NCBI GenBank assembly: GCA_027066795.1
Contig: JAMONA010000036.1
Span: 1 to 22,616 of the forward strand
Reading direction: 5' to 3'
DNA: 22,616 nt
From: Candidatus Kaiserbacteria bacterium
GTDB taxonomy: Bacteria > Patescibacteriota > Minisyncoccia > Phycocordibacterales > UBA2100
This document shows positions 13,866 to 21,415 of the stretch, piece by piece. Numbering within the stretch: the first letter of the stretch is position 1; each line of letters opens with the position of its first letter. Position numbers and translations under genes: made by a program. The notes below the pieces were generated by a model. The model did not search any database and was not told where the DNA came from. It was given only the letters and a program-made list of their open reading frames with translations.

Positions 13866-15872
13866 TTAAATATCAAGTGTTGCCTCCTTGGCGTGGCTCT
13901 GTATGAAGGTTTTACGGCCTGATACGTCTGTACCCATTAGCATATCAAATACTCTATCGGCCTCCCTACTATCATCTATAGTTACCTGCTTAAGTATCCT
14001 GTGCTCTGGGTCCATAGTCGTCTCCCACAATTCTTCGGCATTCATCTCTCCAAGACCCTTATAGCGCTGTATATTTGCACCTCCCTCACTTACTCCGTTG
14101 ATCTTTTCATACTCTACCTTCTCTGTCTCTGTGTAGAAGTACTGTATCTTCTTACCTTTCTTTATTTTATATAACGGTGGCTGAGCAATATAAAGGAATC
14201 CTCCATCTATAAGCTCACGGAAGTAACGGTAAAATAGTGTAAGCATAAGTGTCTGTATATGCTCACCATCTACGTCGGCATCGGTTGCTATAATTATCTT
14301 ATGATAACGGAGTTTACTAATGTCAAAAGTATCACCAATAGCTGTGCCAAGTGCTACCACTACATTCTTAATCTGCTCACTACCTAGCATCCTGTCTAGC
14401 CTTGCCCTCTCTACGTTAAGTATCTTACCTCGCAGTGGTAATATGGCCTGGGTCTTTCTGTCTCTACCACTTTTGGCGGTACCTCCAGCGGAGTCTCCCT
14501 CTACTATAAATAGCTCTGTGTCTTCTGCGCTGTTGCTCTGACAATCTGAGAGCTTACCTGGCAGCGTCATGCCATCTAGTGCCCCCTTGCGGAGCACAGA
14601 GTCTTTGGCTGCCTTGGCTGCCTTACGCGCGCGCATGGCAAGTACTGATTTATTTATGATTTGCTTGGCTTCATTAGGATTCTCCTCTAAAAATTCTGAA
14701 AAGGCCGCAGAAAAGACAGCCTCCACAGCACCACGTGCCTCCACACTACCTAGCTTGGCTTTTGTCTGTCCCTCAAATTGTATCTCTTGTAGCTTAACTG
14801 AAACTACTACTGTAAGCCCCTCTAGCACATCATCACCAGTGAAAGCACCGTCTACGCCTTTTATGTTGGCCTTTTTTACATAGTTGTTTACTGTTCTTGT
14901 TAGCGCTGTCTTAAAGCCTGTTATGTGCATACCTCCCTCTGGGTTGTATATATTGTTGGCATAAGCCACAACCCTACTAGAGATATCGTCTACATATTGT
15001 AGTGCGACCTCTACTTGCACATCTTGTTGCCCTGAGCCCTCTGGGGCTGTATGCTCTTTCTCTATATGAAATATACGCTTGTGCACAGGCTTTTGGTGCC
15101 TGTTCTCAAATGCTACAAGACTCTTAAGCCCACCGTCAAAGTAAAAGGTCTTACTAGGTGTCTCTAGTTTAAGCTCTCTTAAGTAAAATGTCTCTGTATC
15201 AGTTATTGTACCCTCGTACTCTCGTGCATCTATAATAGTAATACGCATACCGCTCACAAGGTACGCCTGTTGGCGCAAGTGGTCTACTATAGTCTTAAAG
15301 TTATATTCTATCTCTGGGAAGATTAGCGGGTCGGCCTCAAATGTTATTATCGTACCGTGTTTCTTAGAGGCACCGAGTTTCTTAACCTTAGCAAGTGGCT
15401 TACCTCCCTCTTTATACTCTTGTAAATGGTATGCTCCGTCTCTGTGCACCTCGGCGCGCACCTTTACAGAGAGCGCATTCATAACCGATATACCAACTCC
15501 ATGTAGACCTCCAGAGAATTTGTATCCATCTCCTCCAAATTTACCACCTGCATGCAGGGTAGTCATTATGGTCTCAAGTGCAGATACCTTTGTTTTAGCG
15601 TGTATGTCTACCGGGATACCGCGACCGTTGTCTACTACTCGTATCCTATTACCAGGCAATAGTGCTACTTCTATATCATCAGCAAAACCACCCATGGCCT
15701 CATCACGTGAGTTATCAAAAATCTCCCATATAAGGTGGTGTAAGCCCTCAAGGCCTGTAGTACCTATGTACATACCTGGGCGCTTGCGCACTGGGTCTAA
15801 GCCCTCGAGCACTTGTATACTCTCTGCTCCGTAGCTTATTTTACCTTTTTTTGCTTCTTTTTTAGTAGCCAT
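13866..15872 (-). CDS. gyrB: DNA gyrase subunit B
   Basis: 668 residues. GyrB is the ATPase and metal-binding subunit that, with GyrA, introduces negative supercoils. The GHKL ATPase shows EIFDNSRDEAM (about 50-60), VVDNGRGIPVDIH and the ATP-lid GGKFGGDGYKFSGGLHGVGISVMNALS. The TOPRIM domain shows FIVEGDSAGGTAKSGRDRKTQAILPLRGKILN and the metal-binding DADVDGEHI. The C-terminal QRYKGLGEMN element is present. It has no large insertion and is therefore of the short type; ParE is the alternative, but the adjacent gyrA carries a GyrA-box-like motif, so gyrase fits better. It starts 5 nt after the gyrA stop, so the two are co-transcribed, in the order A then B. Confidence 0.95.
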   Translation of the reverse strand: MATKKEAKKGKISYGAESIQVLEGLDPVRKRPGMYIGTTGLEGLHHLIWEIFDNSRDEAMGGFADDIEVALLPGNRIRVVDNGRGIPVDIHAKTKVSALETIMTTLHAGGKFGGDGYKFSGGLHGVGISVMNALSVKVRAEVHRDGAYHLQEYKEGGKPLAKVKKLGASKKHGTIITFEADPLIFPEIEYNFKTIVDHLRQQAYLVSGMRITIIDAREYEGTITDTETFYLRELKLETPSKTFYFDGGLKSLVAFENRHQKPVHKRIFHIEKEHTAPEGSGQQDVQVEVALQYVDDISSRVVAYANNIYNPEGGMHITGFKTALTRTVNNYVKKANIKGVDGAFTGDDVLEGLTVVVSVKLQEIQFEGQTKAKLGSVEARGAVEAVFSAAFSEFLEENPNEAKQIINKSVLAMRARKAAKAAKDSVLRKGALDGMTLPGKLSDCQSNSAEDTELFIVEGDSAGGTAKSGRDRKTQAILPLRGKILNVERARLDRMLGSEQIKNVVVALGTAIGDTFDISKLRYHKIIIATDADVDGEHIQTLMLTLFYRYFRELIDGGFLYIAQPPLYKIKKGKKIQYFYTETEKVEYEKINGVSEGGANIQRYKGLGEMNAEELWETTMDPEHRILKQVTIDDSREADRVFDMLMGTDVSGRKTFIQSHAKEATLDI

Positions 15873-15877
15873 AATTA

Positions 15878-18457
15878 TTATTTCTTACCCTTTTTAGCCT
15901 TTTCCTCTGTTGTCTCTCCACCACTCTTTTCTTCAACTTCATTACCTTTAAGCACCACGAGGCTCGCTACAGAGTCTCCGCTGCGGAGCTTCATAACTCG
16001 CACACCTTGTGTGGCACGACTTAGTACGGATACCTCCTCTACGCCAGAGCGTATTACTTGCCCATTCTTAGAGATAGCAACAAACTCCTCTTCGAGTGCA
16101 GCTGGGTCTGGCCCCACTACCTTGGCCCCTATTAGCTCTTTTGTCTTGTCTGTTATAGCAAGAGTCTTTATACCACTACCTCCTCTGCCTTGTATTTTAT
16201 ACTCCTTGAGCATGGTCTGCTTGCCATACCCAGTGCTGGTAAGCACAAACAATGCCTGGGCCTTTACACCATTACGAGATACTCCAGTACCTACTATGTA
16301 GTCACCCTTACCTATCTTCATGCCCTTTACTCCACCCGCTGTGCGACCCATGGCACGTACATCACTTTCCTTAAAGCGTATCGCTTGGCCTTTGTTAGTT
16401 GTCATTATTATACTGTCCCCCTCTCCTACGAAGTGTGCGGCTATTAGCTTGTCTGCCCCGGCAAGCTTAATTGCTATAAGACCGTTAGAGCGCACTTCAT
16501 GGAATTGCTCTGCAAGAGTCTTCTTAACTACCCCGCCTTTGGTGACCATAAGTAGTGACAAACCTTTAGTGTCTTTAACAGAGCGAGGCATAGGCAATAC
16601 AGATGTAACGCTCTCGTCTCTCTCGAGTGCTATAAAGTTCATTATACTCTTACCTTTTGTAGCGCGCTTGCCCTCGGGTATGTCAAACATCTTGATGCGA
16701 TACACCTTACCCTTATCTGAGAAGAAGAGTAGGTCTGAGTGGGTGCTAGCAGAGAGAAAAGTTGTTACCACATCTTCCTCCTTCGTATTCATATCTATAA
16801 CACCTACTCCGCCGCGTTTTTGTTTTTTATACTCTATTGGGTTGGTACGCTTTACATAGCCTCCTTTAGTTAGCACGAGCATAGCCTCCTCATCAGGTAT
16901 CAAGTCTCTTACTGATATGTTTTTAACACCACCCTTTACTATTTTGGTACGCCTGTCGTCTCCATATTTCTCTCTTATCTCTAGTAACTCTTTCTTTATT
17001 AAATTTCTAAGCTTAGTTTTACTTGCAAGTATAGCCTTAAGCCCTGCTATTAGCTTCGCTAGCTCTGCTAACTCATCTTCTATCTTTTTACGTTCTAGGT
17101 TGGCTAGCTTTTGCAATCGCATTTCAAGTATGGCTGTTGCTTGCAGCTCACTAAACTTCCACTTCTTCATTAAGCCAGCATGTGCAGTAGGCACATCTTT
17201 ACTTGCTCTTATTAGTTTTATAACTTCATCTATATGGTCTAATGCCTTTTTAAGACCTAAGAGTATGTGTTCACGCGCCTCGGCTATACGTAGCTCATAC
17301 TGTAGTCGTCGTGTCACCACCTCTATGCGGTGCTTTATAAATACCTCCAGCATCTCTTTAAGTCCCAGTGTCTTGGGTACTCCATCTACAAGTGCCACAC
17401 AGTTATAGTGAAAAGCCTCCTCGAGTTGCGTATTCTTATATATATAATTAAGTACTGTCTGCGGATGCGCCGTACCCTTTAAGTCTATAGCTATCCTTAT
17501 ATCTGTCGTAGACTCATCTCTTAGACCTTTTATACCTTCTAGCTTTTTTGCTCGTACTAGGTCTGCTATACGCTCTATTAATTTAGATTTGTTAACCCTA
17601 AATGGTATTGAGGTTATTATGATTTGCATTGCGCCTTTCTTGCCCTCCACTATCTCTGCCTCTCCGCGGCATATTACTCCACCACGGCCATGTGCATAAG
17701 CGTGGGCGATGTCTTTTTGGTTGAAGGCTATACCTCCTATTGGGAAGTCTGGCCCTTTTACAAATTCTAATAAATCATCAGTGGTTGCCTTTGGCTCATC
17801 TATAAGATGCACTGTTGCGTCTACTACCTCACGTAGGTTGTGTGGTGGTATGTTAGTGGCCATACCTACAGCGATACCTAGACCACCATTAAGTAGCAAG
17901 TTTGGCACTGCGGCTGGCATTACTACAGGCTCTACCTCAGAGCCGTCGTAGTTATCACGAAAGTTTACTGTATCCTTATCTAGACCATTCAACATCTCTC
18001 CAGAGAGCTTACTCATCTTGGCCTCGGTATACCTCATGGCAGCCGCGTTGTCACCGTCTATAGAGCCGAAGTTACCTTGACCTATTACTAGTAAGTACCT
18101 AGTAGCGAAGTCTTGTGCCAAGTGCACCATAGACTCATATACGGCAGTATCTCCATGTGGGTGGTACTTACCTATTACATCTCCTACTATCCTGGCACTC
18201 TTACGTGTCTTGCTAGTAGCTGTTACACCACCTTTATGCATTGCATATAGTATACGCCTGTGCACAGGCTTGAGGCCGTCACGTGCATCAGGCAAGGCGC
18301 GTGAGGTGATTACGCTCATGGCATAGTTAAGGTATGCGTTGCGCATCTCTGTAGAAATCGGTGCAGCGATTATACCTTTTTGTGGCACATCTGCCTCGTT
18401 GGGCTGAGAGTCATCTTGGTTATTTGTGTTGTCTTTATTATCTTCCTTACTTGTCAT
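15878..18457 (-). CDS. gyrA: DNA gyrase subunit A
   Basis: 859 residues. The breakage-reunion domain includes [21 protein letters not shown], the winged-helix [25 protein letters not shown], and the catalytic AAMRYTEAK with Tyr143. Positions equivalent to E. coli Ser83 and Asp87 are Thr104 and Glu108. A coiled coil follows, then the C-terminal DNA-wrapping pinwheel with repeated blades (for example [21 protein letters not shown]). The GyrA box, usually QRRGGKG, reads QKRGGVG here, a relaxed version that still favours gyrase over ParC. Both ends are low complexity (Asn/Asp/Gln N-terminus, Lys/Glu/Gly C-terminus). Promoter TGC-TATAAT at 18490-18498; leader about 26 nt, A/T-rich, no Shine-Dalgarno. 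First gene of the gyrA-gyrB operon. Confidence 0.95.
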   Translation of the reverse strand: MTSKEDNKDNTNNQDDSQPNEADVPQKGIIAAPISTEMRNAYLNYAMSVITSRALPDARDGLKPVHRRILYAMHKGGVTATSKTRKSARIVGDVIGKYHPHGDTAVYESMVHLAQDFATRYLLVIGQGNFGSIDGDNAAAMRYTEAKMSKLSGEMLNGLDKDTVNFRDNYDGSEVEPVVMPAAVPNLLLNGGLGIAVGMATNIPPHNLREVVDATVHLIDEPKATTDDLLEFVKGPDFPIGGIAFNQKDIAHAYAHGRGGVICRGEAEIVEGKKGAMQIIITSIPFRVNKSKLIERIADLVRAKKLEGIKGLRDESTTDIRIAIDLKGTAHPQTVLNYIYKNTQLEEAFHYNCVALVDGVPKTLGLKEMLEVFIKHRIEVVTRRLQYELRIAEAREHILLGLKKALDHIDEVIKLIRASKDVPTAHAGLMKKWKFSELQATAILEMRLQKLANLERKKIEDELAELAKLIAGLKAILASKTKLRNLIKKELLEIREKYGDDRRTKIVKGGVKNISVRDLIPDEEAMLVLTKGGYVKRTNPIEYKKQKRGGVGVIDMNTKEEDVVTTFLSASTHSDLLFFSDKGKVYRIKMFDIPEGKRATKGKSIMNFIALERDESVTSVLPMPRSVKDTKGLSLLMVTKGGVVKKTLAEQFHEVRSNGLIAIKLAGADKLIAAHFVGEGDSIIMTTNKGQAIRFKESDVRAMGRTAGGVKGMKIGKGDYIVGTGVSRNGVKAQALFVLTSTGYGKQTMLKEYKIQGRGGSGIKTLAITDKTKELIGAKVVGPDPAALEEEFVAISKNGQVIRSGVEEVSVLSRATQGVRVMKLRSGDSVASLVVLKGNEVEEKSGGETTEEKAKKGKK

Positions 18458-18489
18458 ACAGTATTACAAATCAAAATTTAAGTGTTTCT

Positions 18490-18498
18490 ATTATAGCA
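18490..18498 (-). promoter_or_regulatory. Extended -10 promoter of the gyrA-gyrB operon
   Basis: TGC followed by perfect TATAAT on the minus strand (-10 at 18495-18490), with no recognisable -35. The start is expected near 18483, about 26 nt before the gyrA ATG. Confidence 0.7.
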
Positions 18499-18549
18499 TA
18501 ATCCAATATAAAAATCATCTTGAAGCATACAAGATACGTACATAATAAA

Positions 18550-18625
18550 AACCAAAAAGGCAAAAGAAAACCGCCGAGCAAGTACCGGGCGATTCTCACT
18601 ATCGCTAGTACCCACTTGGACGGTT
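18550..18625 (-). terminator. Long hairpin terminator of the orphan gene 18637-19566
   Basis: On the minus strand AACCGTC (18625-18619) pairs with GGCGGTT (18575-18569), then CAAGT with ACTTG, then GCGAT with ATCGC around a 7-nt loop. A T-rich run (TTTTCTTTTGCCTTTTT) follows to about 18553. One outer pair is a G-U wobble only on the minus strand, fixing the direction. The stem is longer and more broken than the other terminators here. Confidence 0.75.
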
Positions 18626-18636
18626 AATTACGGAAC

Positions 18637-19566
18637 TTATGATTCTCTTGTCTTAAAAGTTGCATCCAAGATTACAAAAGTCCTGGCAGCAGACCTTTCA
18701 GGCATACTGCCAGACAACAGATATTTATCAATCTTGTCCCTTCCACCTAAAAGATCCTCCATAACTTTTTTAACTCGGAGATTATCCGAACGGAGCAGTG
18801 AAATCAATTTGTCTGTCCTGTTAAGCATAATCAAGATAGCCACCGCTTTCTCAAACATGGCATTATCTTCTTCCTTACCACAATGACACTTGATACCAAG
18901 TGTCTGCCTGGTAATATAGTTCAGACAAAACTTTTCCAAGAAGTCCTTAGTCCAATACATAGTATTGTCGTTGGACGACTCTTTGCGATTACTTAGATTG
19001 TTTCCACTGTAAAAGCTAGGTAAGTTGTACCGACACACATATGGATCAAAAAACCAAAGGACTTTTTTTGCCATCGCTATTTCCTTATCTGGATTGCCTC
19101 TATTTTCAAAGAACTCCTGCATGCCCGATTTGCTAAGTGGCATAAACATATATAAGGCCAGTGTGCGAAAGGCATACTTGGTTACATACAATCTATCTGC
19201 ACATACCCAAGTAGAGTTTTTATTTTTTGAGTTAAGAAATACATCCTCAGGAAGATACTCATTGCTCGTCCTGTCACCATGAGCAGAGTATCCATTTGCT
19301 AAATCAAACAGAAAATGAATTTCATCTCTGCAGTAAAACCCTCCTGAGGTAATAGCATTCTTTAGCCCACCCTTGAACCCGGTGCGGAGCATCTCAGTTA
19401 ATGCTTCCACTGACGCCGGGCGGCGTTTCACTTCCTTGTCCCAGCACCTCTTCCACTCTGCCCAATTGGTCACACGGCCAAAATGGACACCCATTAAGGG
19501 GTTATCAATCCCACCGACTCCTATGGTTGGTGTTTTTTTATCAAATAACGATTCATATTCAGACAT
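18637..19566 (-). CDS. Orphan protein of unknown function, 309 residues
   Basis: I do not recognise a family. The product is predicted soluble, with no signal peptide or clear membrane span, mixed alpha/beta and helix-rich in the last third (KAVAILIMLNRTDKLISLLRS). Notable features are GVGGIDNPLMGVHFGRVTNW near the N-terminus, an aromatic middle (ALYMFMPLSKSG; KVLWFFDPYVCRYNLPSFYSG), a CHCGKEED cluster at about residue 227, and about seven cysteines. It is the only gene in the window with a good Shine-Dalgarno (GAGAGG, its GAGG 8 nt before the ATG). It is isolated by two adjacent palindromes upstream and a long terminator downstream. Its codon mix looks different from its neighbours by eye. 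These suggest an accessory, possibly acquired gene. Without homologues I assign no function. Confidence 0.8.
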   Translation of the reverse strand: MSEYESLFDKKTPTIGVGGIDNPLMGVHFGRVTNWAEWKRCWDKEVKRRPASVEALTEMLRTGFKGGLKNAITSGGFYCRDEIHFLFDLANGYSAHGDRTSNEYLPEDVFLNSKNKNSTWVCADRLYVTKYAFRTLALYMFMPLSKSGMQEFFENRGNPDKEIAMAKKVLWFFDPYVCRYNLPSFYSGNNLSNRKESSNDNTMYWTKDFLEKFCLNYITRQTLGIKCHCGKEEDNAMFEKAVAILIMLNRTDKLISLLRSDNLRVKKVMEDLLGGRDKIDKYLLSGSMPERSAARTFVILDATFKTRES

Positions 19567-19599
19567 TTTACTGTCCTCTCTTTTTATAATGACCCAACA

Positions 19600-19614
19600 A
19601 TTTAGGGCCTAAAT
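19600..19614. promoter_or_regulatory. Palindromic operator-like site upstream of the orphan gene
   Basis: A 15-nt palindrome, ATTTAGG-G-CCTAAAT, lies 34 nt before the ATG. It covers the -35 region of a possible minus-strand promoter whose -10 (TATAAA) is at 19588-19583. Odd-centred 7-bp arms are typical of a dimeric repressor site. Confidence 0.45.
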
Positions 19615-19633
19615 GTGCAACATTAAGTTGCAC
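19615..19633. repeat. Second inverted repeat, directly abutting the first
   Basis: GTGCAAC and GTTGCAC surround ATTAA (perfect 7-bp arms). It could be a weak terminator for the gene ending at 19678 (no T-run) or a second operator. It touches the palindrome at 19600-19614 with no gap. The remaining 19634-19677 shows no clear feature. Confidence 0.45.
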
Positions 19634-19677
19634 GCCAAATACACCATACGCTTAAAGCTTAGCTTGGTCAATAGGTT

Positions 19678-20082
19678 TTAGTACAACTCGTCTGCTGCGT
19701 TATCTCCGTATTGCTCTGTGCTCTCTGGCATATTATCAGGAGTGGCAAATACATTTACTTGCCTGCTGCCTACACTGCTTGTCTCTGAACTTTTACCATC
19801 TACACTAACTGCTGGTACCTGCTCTGCGTCTGTTATATTACTGTCACTTATCTGGCGTAGTTGTTCTAGAGTGTTACTAAAGTTCTTACTCAGCTCAAAC
19901 TCTCCGGCGCTCTGTGCCACGCCAGCTACGCCACTGGCCATATTAGTAATATTACCACTGTGCGCTAAGTTGTAACCCCACGTACCAAACAGTAATGCCG
20001 TAACAATAAGAGCCATAGAGACAGCATAAAATGCTTTCTGTGCATCGCTCTTATATTGTAATGACTCTATAAATTTATACAT
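19678..20082 (-). CDS. Single-span membrane protein of unknown function
   Basis: 134 residues. A short basic/polar N-terminus (MYKFIESLQYKSDAQKAF) precedes one transmembrane helix (about 19-38; YAVSMALIVTALLFGTWGYN). The remaining 95 residues form a polar, Ser/Asn/Glu-rich, probably disordered outer segment with no cysteines or recognisable domain. Type II-like anchoring with the tail outside is inferred. It starts 16 nt after the DUF192 stop, so the two may be co-transcribed, but a TATTAT box (20095-20090) ends 7 nt before its ATG, the leaderless geometry seen elsewhere. I do not recognise a family. Confidence 0.75.
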   Translation of the reverse strand: MYKFIESLQYKSDAQKAFYAVSMALIVTALLFGTWGYNLAHSGNITNMASGVAGVAQSAGEFELSKNFSNTLEQLRQISDSNITDAEQVPAVSVDGKSSETSSVGSRQVNVFATPDNMPESTEQYGDNAADELY

Positions 20083-20098
20083 GTTCTATATAATATGG

Positions 20099-20578
20099 TT
20101 ATTTTAAATTTAAGTCTAGCTTGTTGCCTACTTGTATACCATTGGCTGAGGTATAGCCAACTATTACCTCTAGTATATAACGTGCCTCACTCTTAGGCTC
20201 AAATACGTCTGGGTAAGAGTCTGGGTATACGTACTCACGGATGTCTAATATTTTACCATCCTTATCTAACCATAGTATGTCTATGCCAAATTTCATATCC
20301 TTCATCCACACTCGCCATTTTGCATCCTCTTCAAATGTAAATAGCATGCCCTCACCTGCGGCTATTACGCTTCTACTAGCTAGCCCTACTTGCCTCTTGG
20401 CATCAGTATCGGCAATGTCTACACGTATAGGCATATCACCATGTGCATATATAGTATGCTGGCCAAAGACTCTGTCTGCAAAAGGTATTATAGATGCATT
20501 AAGCAACAGAGCCATCACACCAAAAAATGCAACTAGCAAGAATCCAAATAACAGTACAGCTGAGAGTGGTCTTTCCAT
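20099..20578 (-). CDS. Membrane-anchored DUF192 family protein
   Basis: 159 residues. An N-terminal hydrophobic helix (about 6-30; LSAVLLFGFLLVAFFGVMALLL) acts as anchor or signal. The DUF192 domain follows (about 50-158), with RVDIADTDAKRQVGLASRS, GMLFTFEEDAKWRVWMKDMKFGIDILWLDKDGKI and the closing YILEVIVGYTSANGIQVGNKL. DUF192 proteins are small beta-barrel-like domains, usually exported, of unknown biochemical function. The start at ATG 20578 is preferred over the GTG at 20599: TGC-TATAAT sits inside that longer version and ends 6 nt before ATG 20578. Probably leaderless; divergent from the pseudouridine synthase. Confidence 0.9.
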   Translation of the reverse strand: MERPLSAVLLFGFLLVAFFGVMALLLNASIIPFADRVFGQHTIYAHGDMPIRVDIADTDAKRQVGLASRSVIAAGEGMLFTFEEDAKWRVWMKDMKFGIDILWLDKDGKILDIREYVYPDSYPDVFEPKSEARYILEVIVGYTSANGIQVGNKLDLNLK

Positions 20579-20584
20579 AATGAA

Positions 20585-20593
20585 ATTATAGCA
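20585..20593 (-). promoter_or_regulatory. Extended -10 promoter of the DUF192 gene
   Basis: TGC followed by perfect TATAAT (minus strand, -10 at 20590-20585), ending 6 nt before ATG 20578. This places the transcription start at the start codon and excludes the upstream GTG. Confidence 0.7.
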
Positions 20594-20610
20594 CGGCACT
20601 GTAAATAATG

Positions 20611-20616
20611 TATACT
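20611..20616 (+). promoter_or_regulatory. -10 box of the pseudouridine synthase gene, decides its start
   Basis: TATACT on the plus strand ends 6 nt before ATG 20623. The first in-frame ATG (20608) overlaps this box, so the second ATG is the likely start. No -35 is apparent. Confidence 0.55.
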
Positions 20617-20622
20617 CTCAAT

Positions 20623-21378
20623 ATGTACCCAAACAATACTAATAACACAAACAGCAGCGCAACCATAGAATACCCAGTGCGCATAAACAGATATCTATAC
20701 CTCACAGGGTTATGCTCACGCCGTGCTGCAGACAAGCTCATAGATAAAGGAGAGGTGCGCATAAATGATAAGCTCGCTGTACTAGGTCAAAAGGTGCAAG
20801 AAGGAGACACAGTAACCCTTGGTAAGGACGCTAAAGCAATGCCGGGTACATACAAGTACTATCTATACAACAAGCCAGTAGGAGTAGTAAGCCACAACCC
20901 ACAACTTGGTGAAAAAAGTGCAACGGTAGACGCTAGGCTAGCAAAAGAGTTTGCCCCTGTGGGACGACTAGACAAGGCATCAGAGGGCTTGATGCTACTA
21001 ACCAATGACGGCCGTATAGTAAACAAACTTCTACACCCAGACTTTGCCCACGAGCGTGAGTACCAAGTAAAACTTGATAAGCCTATAAAAAACCACGATA
21101 TAAAACTACTCTCACAAGGCGTAGATATAGAAGGTTACAGGACCTTGCCTGCAGAGGTAACAAAGATAACAGATTATGAAATAGTATTAATACTAACTGA
21201 GGGTAAAAAGCACCAGATAAGGCGCATGTGTGCAGCACTCGGGTACCAAGTTATGTCATTAAAGCGTATCAGTATAATGCACCTCACTCTTGAGGGCCTA
21301 AGTGATAGCCAAGCAAGAGAGCTTACCCAGTCTGAAAAAGACAAGCTATTCAAAAAGATTGGCATGGTATCTTGTTAA
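20623..21378 (+). CDS. rRNA pseudouridine synthase, RsuA/RluB/RluF family
   Basis: 251 residues. An Asn/Thr-rich tail (about 1-18) leads into an S4 RNA-binding domain (about 20-70; INRYLYLTGLCSRRAADKLIDKGEVRINDK). The catalytic domain follows with YNKPVGVVS, the active-site GRLDKASEGLMLLTNDG (Asp is the nucleophile), HEREYQVKLDKP and KKHQIRRMCAALGYQVMSLKR. It isomerises a uridine in rRNA. The RRMC and SLKRISIM stretch and the very N-terminal S4 domain resemble RluF (large-subunit rRNA) more than RsuA, but I cannot fix the target base. The start at ATG 20623 is chosen from the -10 box. Thirty-seven bases after its stop cysS begins on the same strand without a terminator, so they are probably co-transcribed. 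Confidence 0.93.
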   Translation: MYPNNTNNTNSSATIEYPVRINRYLYLTGLCSRRAADKLIDKGEVRINDKLAVLGQKVQEGDTVTLGKDAKAMPGTYKYYLYNKPVGVVSHNPQLGEKSATVDARLAKEFAPVGRLDKASEGLMLLTNDGRIVNKLLHPDFAHEREYQVKLDKPIKNHDIKLLSQGVDIEGYRTLPAEVTKITDYEIVLILTEGKKHQIRRMCAALGYQVMSLKRISIMHLTLEGLSDSQARELTQSEKDKLFKKIGMVSC

Positions 21379-21415
21379 CAGACAGCACCTAGGTAAATCA
21401 ACTAACAACATAAAC

